Source of the DNA: a virus
Strand: one strand, 5' to 3'
Length of the DNA stretch: 45,086 bases
Virus record (IMG/VR): IMGVR_UViG_3300044511_000220
Location: 1-45,086 of that record
In this document: positions 33,601 to 39,177 of the stretch, in pieces
Position numbering within the stretch: the first letter of the stretch is position 1
Layout of the letters: each line of letters starts with the position of its first letter
The notes under the pieces: generated by a model
The model's input: only the letters and a program-made list of their open reading frames with translations
Database searches by the model: none
What the model was told of the DNA's origin: nothing
Translations under genes and position numbers: made by a program

Positions 33601-33970
33601 GCCCCCCGCCGTCAATTTTTTGTGTGCCCGCGCCCGTGAAATCGAATAATCGGCCCCCCCCTCCTACCTTTGGCACGCTTCCTGCTGTCATCCTTTAACG
33701 CTAAAGGATGGCCCCGCCGTTGCCCGTGGCGGCGTTTTGTTTGCCAAAGAGAACCCATTCGCTTTTCGCTCTAACGCATTGCAAACAAGCAACTTGCGCG
33801 GATAGGCCGAAAAGTTGTGCTGTCCCTATACTGTCAAGGGGTCCCGATGCGCTAGCGGGCATCCTAGCGCGTTTGCGGGGGTGTTGTTTTTTATACAGTA
33901 TGCTCGAAAGGATACAAGGCGGGAGCGTTAATCCTAAGCGATGCACTTAGGTTACGCGGGATTCGCCCTT
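33601..33970. other. GC-rich non-coding stretch with hairpins
   Basis: No supported gene. Three hairpins stand out: CATCCTTTA-ACGC-TAAAGGATG (33689-33710), CCGCC/GGCGG near 33713-33731, and GCGCTAG/CTAGCGC near 33850-33871. On the minus strand a TTGTAT-N16-TATAAA pair lies near 33885-33915 and could drive an RNA leftward. Two overlapping frames (about 80 residues) on opposite strands look like shadows. Confidence 0.4.
33689..33710. repeat. Perfect 9-bp inverted repeat
   Basis: CATCCTTTA, loop ACGC, TAAAGGATG. A similar hairpin with the core CCTTTA-CCGT-TAAAGG occurs at 36535-36550 at the end of a non-coding locus. Confidence 0.7.
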
Positions 33971-34004
33971 AAAGCAAAAGCCCCGCCCTTACTAGGGGCG
34001 GGGC
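33971..34004 (-). terminator. Intrinsic terminator at end of small-gene region
   Basis: GCCCCGCCC/GGGCGGGGC, a 9-bp GC stem with a 7-nt loop, followed on the minus strand by TTTTGCTTT. It lies 22 nt after the stop of the 151-residue gene. Confidence 0.85.
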
Positions 34005-34025
34005 GTGAAGGGTGCGGGTTTTAGG

Positions 34026-34481
34026 CTACGCGCCGCACCGAAGCGCGGTGAGGTTGTCAAGCGCGACGTTCAAGACAACGGGCCTTTCCCCGCTGCCCGT
34101 TTCGCTTGCCAGAAGCAACGGCGCGACGATGGACTTTTCGACACGCTTGCCGTTCAAAAACCACACGGCGGCGAACTTGCTGCCCGCCGTCACGTTAAGA
34201 CGGGCGTAAAGTTTGCCCGTTTTGTCGGCGCGAAGGATACGGGGAAAGACTTCCCAAGTGAAGCCCCGCAAGCCCGCGTTTTCAGCGGGCAAGGTTCCAT
34301 CCTCGCGCCCCTCGCGCACCACGGCGCGGTTATCGTATGCCACGCCAAACGTGAGCGAATGAGCCGCCACGCTCTTTTCGACAAGGGCGGAAACCCCCTT
34401 GCGGGTTTTCGCCGGACGCCGCCAAGCGGCGGAGATAAAAGCCCCGCCGGGAGCCGCGAGAAGTTTTTCAAGAGTTTTCAT
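34026..34481 (-). CDS. Phage protein of unknown function with structured leader
   Basis: 151 residues. The start MKTLEKLLAAPGGAFISAAW and the following RRPAKTRKG resemble a family of phage hypothetical proteins I have seen before; no function is known to me. Unlike its neighbours this gene is not leaderless: a TTGACT/TAAAGT promoter lies 57 nt upstream, and the leader can fold into nested stems (GTTCGC/GCGAAC outside, GCCCG/CGGGC inside). It is the last gene of the region in transcription order and is closed by a strong terminator. Confidence 0.65.
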   Translation of the reverse strand: MKTLEKLLAAPGGAFISAAWRRPAKTRKGVSALVEKSVAAHSLTFGVAYDNRAVVREGREDGTLPAENAGLRGFTWEVFPRILRADKTGKLYARLNVTAGSKFAAVWFLNGKRVEKSIVAPLLLASETGSGERPVVLNVALDNLTALRCGA

Positions 34482-34538
34482 CGGGTTACTGTTCGCGCCC
34501 GTCGCTTTCGTCGCGGGCTTGTTTATGCGAACGCGGAC

Positions 34539-34566
34539 ACTTTAGCAGGTTCGGCGCGTGAGTCAA
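34539..34566 (-). promoter_or_regulatory. Promoter with structured leader
   Basis: -35 TTGACT, 16-nt spacer, -10 TAAAGT, 57 nt before the ATG. A-tracts lie just upstream of the -35 box. Confidence 0.6.
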
Positions 34567-34608
34567 TAGGGGCGATGCACTTTTTTTAACTTTTTTTTAT
34601 GCCCCGTG
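34562..34608 (-). repeat. 47-nt direct repeat, copy 1 (A-tract element)
   Basis: Matches 35050-35096 with few differences. On the minus strand it reads ATAAAAAAAAGTTAAAAAAA then GTGCATCG up to the -35 box, so it resembles an UP element. Confidence 0.7.
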
Positions 34609-34641
34609 CAAGTGATTGAACGCCAATCACCTACACGGGGC
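34601..34641 (-). terminator. Long hairpin after 123-residue gene
   Basis: GCCCCGTG and GTGATTG pair with CAATCAC and CACGGGGC around a short loop. It follows the stop at 34648 by 7 nt. On the minus strand it is followed by A-tracts rather than a T-run, so termination is uncertain. Confidence 0.45.
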
Positions 34642-34647
34642 GACGTG

Positions 34648-35019
34648 CTACGCTCGCGCCGCGTCGCGGGCGGCAAGGGCTTCGCCCGCCGCATAAAGCG
34701 GAGAATTCTCCGCAAGCGAATTGTCCGGGGCTTCGTCCGCTCCGCCCGCCGCATACGTTCCGCCGTAGCGGGCTGCAATGCGGGCCTCTTGCCCGTAGGT
34801 TTCGGGGCTGTTTTCCAGATAGGGCGTGACGCCGTTTCCCGCCCGTTCCCACGCAAGGGCAATGTCAGCCGCCTTGCGGCGAGCGTCCACTGTCAGGGCA
34901 AGCCAAGCGGCCATGCGCCGCCCGTAGGCACGGGCACTCGCCCTATCCGCGAGGGAAACGCGCGCCCCGATAGGGCGCGCAAGGTTGCGTTGAAGGTTTT
35001 TAATGGCGAGTGTTTGCAT
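34648..35019 (-). CDS. Ala/Arg-rich small protein
   Basis: 123 residues, helical, rich in Ala and Arg (NLARPIGARVSLADRASARA, then YGRRMAAWLALTVDARRKAA). No family recognised. The start is fixed by the promoter: the -10 box ends 7 nt before this ATG and no other Met fits. Overlapping frames on both strands in this GC-rich stretch are shadows. Confidence 0.7.
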   Translation of the reverse strand: MQTLAIKNLQRNLARPIGARVSLADRASARAYGRRMAAWLALTVDARRKAADIALAWERAGNGVTPYLENSPETYGQEARIAARYGGTYAAGGADEAPDNSLAENSPLYAAGEALAARDAARA

Positions 35020-35026
35020 GGCGGAC

Positions 35027-35054
35027 AGAATATCAAAAGCGCGGGGGTTGTCAA
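35027..35054 (-). promoter_or_regulatory. Leaderless promoter
   Basis: -35 TTGACA, 16-nt spacer, -10 TATTCT, 7 nt to the ATG at 35019. A-tract repeat copy 2 lies just upstream. Confidence 0.75.
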
Positions 35055-35096
35055 TAGGGCGGATGCACTTTTTTTTAACTTTTTTTATGCGCCGTG
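35050..35096 (-). repeat. 47-nt direct repeat, copy 2 (A-tract element)
   Basis: Second copy of the element at 34562-34608; again it ends at the -35 box of a promoter. Confidence 0.7.
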
Positions 35097-35118
35097 TAAC
35101 CCCTTGCGCCGCAAGCGT

Positions 35119-35349
35119 TTAGCCTTCGTCCCGGTAATCGTCCGCCTCGCGCAAGTTGTAATCGGCGAAGTCATCACTTCCGCCGCCATCACCCGGCCAA
35201 CCGCCGCCGTCGTAAGGCGCATCCTCGATTTCCGTGCGCGCTTCGTAAGCGGCTTCAAGGTGCGAATCCTCGCCGCCTTCGTGACTTTCAACTTGCGCTA
35301 ACCGCGCTTCCGCGCTTTCCGCGCTCAACTGGTCAAAGGGATTTGTCAT
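35119..35349 (-). CDS. Acidic small protein
   Basis: 76 residues, very acidic (about one third Asp/Glu) with a glycine stretch (YDGGGWPGDGGGSDDFADY). No family recognised. Such acidic small phage proteins sometimes mimic DNA, but there is no direct sign of that here. Start set by its leaderless promoter. Confidence 0.65.
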   Translation of the reverse strand: MTNPFDQLSAESAEARLAQVESHEGGEDSHLEAAYEARTEIEDAPYDGGGWPGDGGGSDDFADYNLREADDYRDEG

Positions 35350-35355
35350 GCGTTG

Positions 35356-35384
35356 AATTTAGGGGTTTTTCCCCGTCCCGTCAA
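35356..35384 (-). promoter_or_regulatory. Leaderless promoter
   Basis: -35 TTGACG, 17-nt spacer, -10 TAAATT, 6 nt to the ATG at 35349. Confidence 0.75.
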
Positions 35385-35388
35385 GCCC

Positions 35389-36267
35389 CTATTCGCTTTC
35401 GTCCGCGTCTGCTTCCGGGTCCGCCGGGGCCGGGGCGTCGTTAAGTATCCACTTCGCCGCCTTGCTCGCCGCGCCCGCCGCCACTACAACGGCGCGATTG
35501 TCCTCGCGCAAGGTTTTAATCCAACCGGCGAGATAAGCGGCGGAATTTTCAAAGGTGCTTTCAAGGCCGATGGAATTTCCGACGAAAGCGGCGGACATTT
35601 CCGCAATCAATTCCTCGCGCCCGTAACTGTCAGAGCCGAACATTTCCAACTTGGAAATGCCTTCCCGATTCAGGCGGGAAACGTGCCCGGTAGAGTGCGC
35701 CAATTCGTGAAACAGCGTCGAGTAGTAGGCTTCTGGCGCGCTGAATGACTCGCGGGAAGGCATACCAACGAAGTCCTCGGAGGGACGATAAAACGCCCGC
35801 CCTTGCCCGTGTCGAATCTCAGGCTTTTGCGGCATCCCCGCAACGATAGCTTCCGCCGCTTCAATGGGATTGAAAGCAACGCCAGCGGCGCGGGCGGGAA
35901 TGGCAATGCCCTCCGTTTGCGCCAAGTTGAATACGGTATAATACCGGAGCAATGGGATACGCTTCGGATTGCCCTTTGCGTCCAACTCTTTGCCGTCCAG
36001 AAATTTCCAGAAAACCACGGGAAAACCCTTCTCGCCGCGCTTCACGTTGCCGCCAAGCCCCGCCGCTTGGCGATAGGTCAGCCAATAGTTTGACTCAAAG
36101 CCCGCCACGGCGAGGATAAAAGCATTGATGCCCCGATAGGGCTTGCGGGAAATGAAATTGGCGGGCGCATCGGCATCGCCTTTCCAAGTCTTTTTCCACG
36201 GGACGGTTCCCGCTTCAAGAGCCGCAAGGATTCTATCCGTGACAATTTGAAAAACAGTGTCGCGCAT
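35389..36267 (-). CDS. ardC: ArdC-like antirestriction protein
   Basis: 292 residues. The N-terminal domain (VTDRILAALEAGTVPWKKTW, NFISRKPYRGINAFIL, YWLTYRQAAGLGG, KRGEKGFPVVFWKF) is the ssDNA-binding ArdC domain. The C-terminal domain has zincin motif HELAH at 187-191 with a downstream YGREELIAEMSAAF supplying the third ligand. ArdC proteins shield incoming DNA from restriction. The leaderless sigma-70 promoter fits expression early after entry. The last 15 residues are acidic and probably disordered. Confidence 0.9.
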   Translation of the reverse strand: MRDTVFQIVTDRILAALEAGTVPWKKTWKGDADAPANFISRKPYRGINAFILAVAGFESNYWLTYRQAAGLGGNVKRGEKGFPVVFWKFLDGKELDAKGNPKRIPLLRYYTVFNLAQTEGIAIPARAAGVAFNPIEAAEAIVAGMPQKPEIRHGQGRAFYRPSEDFVGMPSRESFSAPEAYYSTLFHELAHSTGHVSRLNREGISKLEMFGSDSYGREELIAEMSAAFVGNSIGLESTFENSAAYLAGWIKTLREDNRAVVVAAGAASKAAKWILNDAPAPADPEADADESE

Positions 36268-36273
36268 GGGTTA

Positions 36274-36301
36274 AAAGTAAGGGCTTTTTAGGTTTTGTCA
36301 A
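36274..36301 (-). promoter_or_regulatory. Leaderless promoter of ardC-like gene
   Basis: -35 TTGACA, 16-nt spacer, -10 TACTTT, 6 nt to the ATG. Confidence 0.75.
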
Positions 36302-36304
36302 GTG

Positions 36305-36481
36305 TTAATACGGGCAATTATCACCCGTGCAGCAAGGGCAAAGTGTAGCCGTGCAATGCGGACAAACCGGAACAACGGCATTTTCGCGTTCGCTTTCCTC
36401 GTCGCAATGCGCGCAAGTAAAAACCGCGCGCCGCTCAATTTCGCCCGTGAACTCGTTCAAGTCTGTTAAGATAATTCGCAT
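36305..36481 (-). CDS. 58-residue Cys-rich zinc-finger-like protein
   Basis: 58 residues, found by following the promoter. It reads MRIILTDLNEFTGEIERRAV at the start and contains CAHC, CPHC and CPCC, with a final Cys near the C-terminus, so a rubredoxin-like or double zinc-ribbon fold is likely. No paralog in the window. The promoter places the start exactly. Confidence 0.75.
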   Translation of the reverse strand: MRIILTDLNEFTGEIERRAVFTCAHCDEESERENAVVPVCPHCTATLCPCCTGDNCPY

Positions 36482-36487
36482 AAGTGC

Positions 36488-36515
36488 AATTTAAGACTTT
36501 TTTAGGCTTTGTCAA
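36488..36515 (-). promoter_or_regulatory. Leaderless promoter
   Basis: -35 TTGACA, 16-nt spacer, -10 TAAATT, 6 nt to the ATG at 36481. Confidence 0.75.
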
Positions 36516-36637
36516 ATACTTTTTTAGCCTTTATCCTTTACCGTTAAAGGTATCCGTGCATCCTTCGGTCCCCTACCCTTCGCGTGTTACCGCTAGTCAG
36601 GCTGTAAGTGTCGCCGCCACTTGTGTTCGGAAATTGT
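36516..36637 (-). ncRNA. Putative non-coding RNA D
   Basis: A cassette-type promoter directs transcription to begin near A36637, but no start codon follows and no frame of useful length is open. The roughly 120-nt product would end before the next promoter and carries the hairpin CCTTTA-ACGG-TAAAGG near its 3' end (36535-36550). The overlapping 70-codon minus frame (36544-36756) has a different start and is judged a shadow. No known RNA family recognised. Confidence 0.5.
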
Positions 36638-36643
36638 AGGTTT

Positions 36644-36671
36644 AGTCTAAGGCTTTTTGCGCCCTTGTCAA
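36644..36671 (-). promoter_or_regulatory. Promoter of putative RNA D
   Basis: -35 TTGACA, 16-nt spacer, -10 TAGACT; predicted start 36637. Confidence 0.65.
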
Positions 36672-36688
36672 GAGTTAATGCGGGCGGA

Positions 36689-36889
36689 TTATTCGCCAGA
36701 GCCATCGCGCCTTGCAAGGGCAACCCGCCCGCGAAGAAACTCGATTGCCGTTTCAAGCGACACGTTCAGACGGGCGAAATGGACAAGGTTTTCCGCGCAA
36801 GCCGCCGTATCGGACGTGCAAAACAGGGTGAAGTTGTCGTGCGCCAACGGTGCGCCGCACAAGGGGCAATCGGAATTGAGCGTTTGCAT
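36689..36889 (-). CDS. 66-residue zinc-binding-like protein
   Basis: 66 residues beginning MQTLNSDCPLCGAPLAHDNF. The CPLC pair followed by FCTSDTAAC gives four possible ligands, like a small zinc finger. The C-terminus is Arg-rich and ends acidic. Start fixed by its leaderless promoter. Function unknown. Confidence 0.7.
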   Translation of the reverse strand: MQTLNSDCPLCGAPLAHDNFTLFCTSDTAACAENLVHFARLNVSLETAIEFLRGRVALARRDGSGE

Positions 36890-36895
36890 AGATTC

Positions 36896-36923
36896 AATGT
36901 AAGGGTTTTTCGCGCCTTGTCAA
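36896..36923 (-). promoter_or_regulatory. Leaderless promoter
   Basis: -35 TTGACA, 16-nt spacer, -10 TACATT, 6 nt to the ATG at 36889. Confidence 0.75.
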
Positions 36924-36932
36924 GCGCGCCCC

Positions 36933-37124
36933 CTATCGGGGGAAATCATCTTCAGGATGCGGCACGGGCGGGCCGGAATAAGACGGGTTAGGTTCCCACG
37001 TATCAAAATCCGTCAAAATCCATGCCCTTTCCGGGCGCGTTGCGCCGTAGTTACGGGCGTATTCCCGGCACGCTTCGGAAACGGTTGCGGGGCGGTCCTC
37101 GTCGAATTCAACAGGATTGAACAT
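36933..37124 (-). CDS. 63-residue orphan protein
   Basis: 63 residues, acidic and Pro-rich at the C-terminus (WEPNPSYSGPPVPHPEDDFP). No family recognised. The start agrees with the promoter geometry. Confidence 0.6.
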   Translation of the reverse strand: MFNPVEFDEDRPATVSEACREYARNYGATRPERAWILTDFDTWEPNPSYSGPPVPHPEDDFPR

Positions 37125-37130
37125 GGGATG

Positions 37131-37159
37131 ATTAAAAGGGAATTTTGCCCCCTTGTCAA
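37131..37159 (-). promoter_or_regulatory. Leaderless promoter
   Basis: -35 TTGACA, 17-nt spacer, -10 TTTAAT, 6 nt to the ATG. The -35 box contains the TGA stop of the gene before it. Confidence 0.65.
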
Positions 37160-37434
37160 GCGTTCGCCGGAAGGCGGCGCGCGTCCAACTGCCAGCCCCT
37201 ACGGGGCGGGCGGGCGTTCACCGTCCACGTCGGCACTCCCCAGCCGTTCGGGTTATGACTGGCGACAAAAACCGTCCAATCGGCGGGGATGACGGCGCGC
37301 ACGTCCGCAACGTGCGCGTCAGTGGGTTGCACCGTGTCAGTGTAAAGGTCGGCCCTATCCCCGTTCACGTCCCGGTAAAAGTTCACAGTGCGCCCACCGG
37401 GGGTTTGACGCGAGAAGCGAAAGAATGAGTCCAT
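37156..37434 (-). CDS. Small protein, paralog of 42821 gene
   Basis: 92 residues. Middle segment (HVADVRAVIPADWTVFVASH, then NGWGVPTWTVNARP) matches the 78-residue protein at 42821 (DVADFASILPADWRVSVASD, then YGWGVPTWVLYARP). The pair is a duplicated family with no known function. The stop codon lies within the -35 box of the next promoter. Confidence 0.7.
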   Translation of the reverse strand: MDSFFRFSRQTPGGRTVNFYRDVNGDRADLYTDTVQPTDAHVADVRAVIPADWTVFVASHNPNGWGVPTWTVNARPPRRGWQLDARRLPANA

Positions 37435-37440
37435 GCGTTG

Positions 37441-37468
37441 AATATAAGGGTTTTTTAACGTCTGTCAA
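37441..37468 (-). promoter_or_regulatory. Leaderless promoter
   Basis: -35 TTGACA, 16-nt spacer, -10 TATATT, 6 nt to the ATG at 37434. The -35 box abuts the 3' end of RNA A. Confidence 0.75.
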
Positions 37469-37586
37469 GTCGGAGCGTGGCGGCTAACTTAAAGGGGCAT
37501 TTCTCACATCCGTTCAGCCGGGGCTTGCCCGACATTCCGTTAGTAACCCCTCCCGATACTGGGAGTCTCCCCGCCACGCACCCGAC
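37469..37586 (-). ncRNA. Structured non-coding RNA A (118 nt)
   Basis: A cassette promoter sets the start at G37586. The RNA begins GTCGGGTGCGTGGCGG and ends CCGCCACGCTCCGAC, so its two ends pair over about 14 bp with one bulge. Inside are CTCCC/GGGAG (37550-37565, 6-nt loop), GGGC/GCCC (37521-37530) and CTAAC/GTTAG closing the core next to the end stem. No open frame. The next promoter starts at the very next base. It shares AATGTCGGGC and GAGAAATGCC with RNA B. No known family recognised. Confidence 0.75.
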
Positions 37587-37592
37587 AAAAGG

Positions 37593-37620
37593 ATATTAAG
37601 GGTTTTTAACGCCCCGTCAA
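37593..37620 (-). promoter_or_regulatory. Promoter of RNA A
   Basis: -35 TTGACG, 16-nt spacer, -10 TAATAT; predicted start G37586. The -35 box lies in the last codons of the 75-residue gene. Confidence 0.75.
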
Positions 37621-37833
37621 GCCGGGAATCTTGCCCGCGAGCACGGCGTCACGAAAGGCAAGCCGCCCGCGAACCGCGCTCCGCACGTCAAAGCGCGCCG
37701 CGTGAGCGTGCCCGCTGGTCCGCCCGTGCACGCGCACCGCGTCACGCAAGGCATCCTTCGTCACGCGGAGCAAAAGGAATGACGCATAGTGCGCCGCGTC
37801 AAAGGCGGTGTCGGTAGCAAAATTCAGTTGCAT
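37606..37833 (-). CDS. 75-residue basic orphan protein
   Basis: 75 residues, Arg/His/Ala-rich (RDAVRVHGRTSGHAHAARFD). No family recognised. Basic charge would suit nucleic-acid binding, but there is no motif. Start set by its promoter; the gene end holds the -35 box of RNA A. Confidence 0.65.
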   Translation of the reverse strand: MQLNFATDTAFDAAHYASFLLLRVTKDALRDAVRVHGRTSGHAHAARFDVRSAVRGRLAFRDAVLAGKIPGLTGR

Positions 37834-37839
37834 AGGTGC

Positions 37840-37868
37840 AATTTAGGCGTTTTTACCTCCGCCGTCAA
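37840..37868 (-). promoter_or_regulatory. Leaderless promoter
   Basis: -35 TTGACG, 17-nt spacer, -10 TAAATT, 6 nt to the ATG at 37833. Confidence 0.75.
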
Positions 37869-37876
37869 GCCCCCGC

Positions 37877-38074
37877 CTATGCGGGACGAATCTTCACTCC
37901 CTCAACACGGGTGACTTCGCCCCGGCCAATCTTTTTTGCCAGCAACGCCAACTCGATTTCATTCCGCCCGCCGTTGCGGATGGTGGCGCGATACGTTACG
38001 CCCCCGCGCGCGTAAAAGACGGACAAATGCGAAAAGGTTGCGGTGGGGAGGGAGGGAATGAGGATTTTGAACAT
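37877..38074 (-). CDS. 65-residue protein, possible paralog of 38811 gene
   Basis: 65 residues. It has a central GVTYRATIRNGG strand and a KKIGRGEVTRVEG end; the 67-residue protein at 38811 has RTYHATFAANIP and EKRRGEVLLLSVADG in the same places, so both may share one small beta fold. Weak but consistent similarity. Function unknown. Confidence 0.65.
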   Translation of the reverse strand: MFKILIPSLPTATFSHLSVFYARGGVTYRATIRNGGRNEIELALLAKKIGRGEVTRVEGVKIRPA

Positions 38075-38080
38075 GGAGGC

Positions 38081-38109
38081 AAATTATGGGATTTGCGCTG
38101 TATTGTCAA
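38081..38109 (-). promoter_or_regulatory. Leaderless promoter
   Basis: -35 TTGACA, 17-nt spacer, -10 TAATTT, 6 nt to the ATG at 38074. The -35 box contains the stop of the 20-residue ORF. Confidence 0.75.
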
Positions 38110-38168
38110 GAGTTTTCGCCAACCCCGAAATAGGCAATCGAGCAAGCAAACAGGGCAAGTAGCATCAT
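38106..38168 (-). CDS. 20-residue hydrophobic peptide
   Basis: Reads MMLLALFACSIAYFGVGENS: one hydrophobic span with a Cys in a lipobox-like setting. A promoter-like TTGATT-N17-TACCAT ends 6 nt before the first ATG, and the TGA stop lies in the next -35 box, both as in the larger genes here. Membrane peptide likely if it is expressed. Very short, so moderate confidence. Confidence 0.5.
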   Translation of the reverse strand: MMLLALFACSIAYFGVGENS

Positions 38169-38174
38169 GGGATG

Positions 38175-38203
38175 ATGGTAACGAATTATTAGGGAATAAT
38201 CAA
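38175..38203 (-). promoter_or_regulatory. Leaderless promoter (weak -35)
   Basis: -35 TTGATT, 17-nt spacer, -10 TACCAT, 6 nt to the ATG at 38168. Confidence 0.5.
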
Positions 38204-38391
38204 TTCCCGCCCCAAAGTTGGCCGATGTCCTGATACGTTGCGCCGATGATAATTGCCTTGTAACAGGCATCATCAACGCGGAGCATTACATTGACATAAT
38301 CGGGCCGCACAATCCAGATTTCAGGAAAGGCGACAGGATGAAAAGGCGCGGGTTGCGCCGTGTCATTAGCAAAGGGTTTGTCAACTCTCAT
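38200..38391 (-). CDS. 63-residue orphan protein
   Basis: 63 residues from the ATG at 38389-38391, which lies inside the end of the 49-residue gene (ATGAGAGTTGA), so translation is probably coupled. A longer frame reaching 38460 lacks a promoter. The sequence (PEIWIVRPDYVNVMLRVDDA) predicts a small alpha/beta protein. No family recognised. Confidence 0.55.
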   Translation of the reverse strand: MRVDKPFANDTAQPAPFHPVAFPEIWIVRPDYVNVMLRVDDACYKAIIIGATYQDIGQLWGGN

Positions 38392-38530
38392 TTGAACCAC
38401 CGAATTTGGACTTCCGACGATAAGCCCCCGGCCCCTTGCGTGGCCGATGGATACGGCCAACGGTGGAATACGAAGGAATCATTTTGCGCGCCTTCACGTT
38501 GCGCGGCGCGGGGATGGAAAAGGATTTCAT
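38381..38530 (-). CDS. 49-residue very basic protein
   Basis: Reads MKSFSIPAPRNVKARKMIPS at the start and has a run of Lys and Arg (RPRKGPGAYRRKSKFGG). A leaderless promoter places the ATG at 38528-38530. A nucleic-acid or ribosome binding role is plausible because of charge only. It forms a two-gene operon with the 63-residue gene that overlaps its end. Confidence 0.6.
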   Translation of the reverse strand: MKSFSIPAPRNVKARKMIPSYSTVGRIHRPRKGPGAYRRKSKFGGSNES

Positions 38531-38536
38531 CCGGGC

Positions 38537-38565
38537 AATTTAAGCCCTTTTGTCCGCTATGTCAA
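38537..38565 (-). promoter_or_regulatory. Leaderless promoter
   Basis: -35 TTGACA, 17-nt spacer, -10 TAAATT, 6 nt to the ATG at 38530. Confidence 0.75.
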
Positions 38566-38597
38566 GCGTTAAGAGAGCGGGAGCATCAAATCAAAAT

Positions 38598-38780
38598 CTA
38601 CACCCCGCAAGCCCGCAGGAAGCGCGCCCGGTCAAATTGCGGATTGAAACCCGCAAACACCGTTGCCAACCCTTCAATGGCGCGAAGGGTGGCGTTTTCC
38701 GCCGCCTTACCCTCGGCGCGGCTGATTTCCAACGCGGCGTTGAGTTCGGCGGCGATTTCAATGAAATGCTTTTTGCTCAT
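38598..38780 (-). CDS. 60-residue helical orphan protein
   Basis: 60 residues, Ala/Glu-rich helices (FIEIAAELNAALEISRAEGK). No family recognised. Start fixed by its promoter. Confidence 0.65.
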   Translation of the reverse strand: MSKKHFIEIAAELNAALEISRAEGKAAENATLRAIEGLATVFAGFNPQFDRARFLRACGV

Positions 38781-38786
38781 GGGTGT

Positions 38787-38814
38787 ATTTTAAGATATTT
38801 TACTTCCCTGTCAA
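38787..38814 (-). promoter_or_regulatory. Leaderless promoter
   Basis: -35 TTGACA, 16-nt spacer, -10 TAAAAT, 6 nt to the ATG at 38780. The -35 box holds the stop codon of the gene before it. Confidence 0.8.
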
Positions 38815-39014
38815 GCCACCATTTCGATTTCCCCATCCGCCACGGAAAGCAATAGAACTTCACCCCTACGCTTTTCGACGAAATACAAACCACGCGCTTT
38901 GGCGTTTGGGATATTCGCCGCAAAGGTGGCGTGATAGGTCCGCCCCTTGTGAAAGGTCCACGAAGCCGGAAGGTGTGCCATTGAGCGGGTTTGAAGCATT
39001 TTGACTTTGTGCAT
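38811..39014 (-). CDS. 67-residue protein, possible paralog of 37877 gene
   Basis: 67 residues, small beta-rich protein (FHKGRTYHATFAANIPNAKA) with a C-terminal GEVLLLSVADGEIEMVA. Its TGA stop is part of the next -35 box. Function unknown; see the 37877 gene for the weak similarity. Confidence 0.65.
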   Translation of the reverse strand: MHKVKMLQTRSMAHLPASWTFHKGRTYHATFAANIPNAKARGLYFVEKRRGEVLLLSVADGEIEMVA

Positions 39015-39020
39015 GGATGT

Positions 39021-39048
39021 ATTTTAGGGGATTTTGCGCCCTTGTCAA
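39021..39048 (-). promoter_or_regulatory. Leaderless promoter
   Basis: -35 TTGACA, 16-nt spacer, -10 TAAAAT, 6 nt to the ATG at 39014. Confidence 0.8.
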
Positions 39049-39061
39049 GCTACCCCACAAA

Positions 39062-39177
39062 AAACTTGCTCGGCTTATTGATTCTCACTTTAGGAGTCCT
39101 GCCCGCGAGCCGGGGGCTTTCCCTAGATACGCTCTTTGTCCTTGCGGACCGGTGGCAATCTGCACCGTCGAAAAAAG
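39062..39177 (-). ncRNA. 3' part of the RNA B transcript (RNA F)
   Basis: About 115 nt after the T-run that follows RNA B. It contains GTCC-GCAA-GGAC, CCCG/CGGG and GGCT/AGCC stems and then TTTTTT, so it looks like a second structured segment closed by a terminator. No frame and no own promoter seen. Could be read-through from RNA B or a separately processed RNA. Confidence 0.4.

Noticed and set aside
33701-33950. Two overlapping 80-codon frames on opposite strands
   Set aside because: They mirror each other in a hairpin-rich GC stretch, have no promoter or ribosome site, and resemble nothing.
34606-35301. A 231-codon plus-strand frame
   Set aside because: GC-rich shadow across three minus-strand units whose starts are fixed by promoters; its sequence is Arg/Gly-rich noise.
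36544-36756. A 70-codon minus frame overlapping RNA D
   Set aside because: It would start inside the 66-residue gene in another frame and shows no promoter at its start; the promoter here points to a start at 36637 with no ATG.
38379-38384. TTGACA inside the 63-residue gene as another promoter
   Set aside because: No -10 box or start codon at the expected spacing; the gene is explained by translational coupling.
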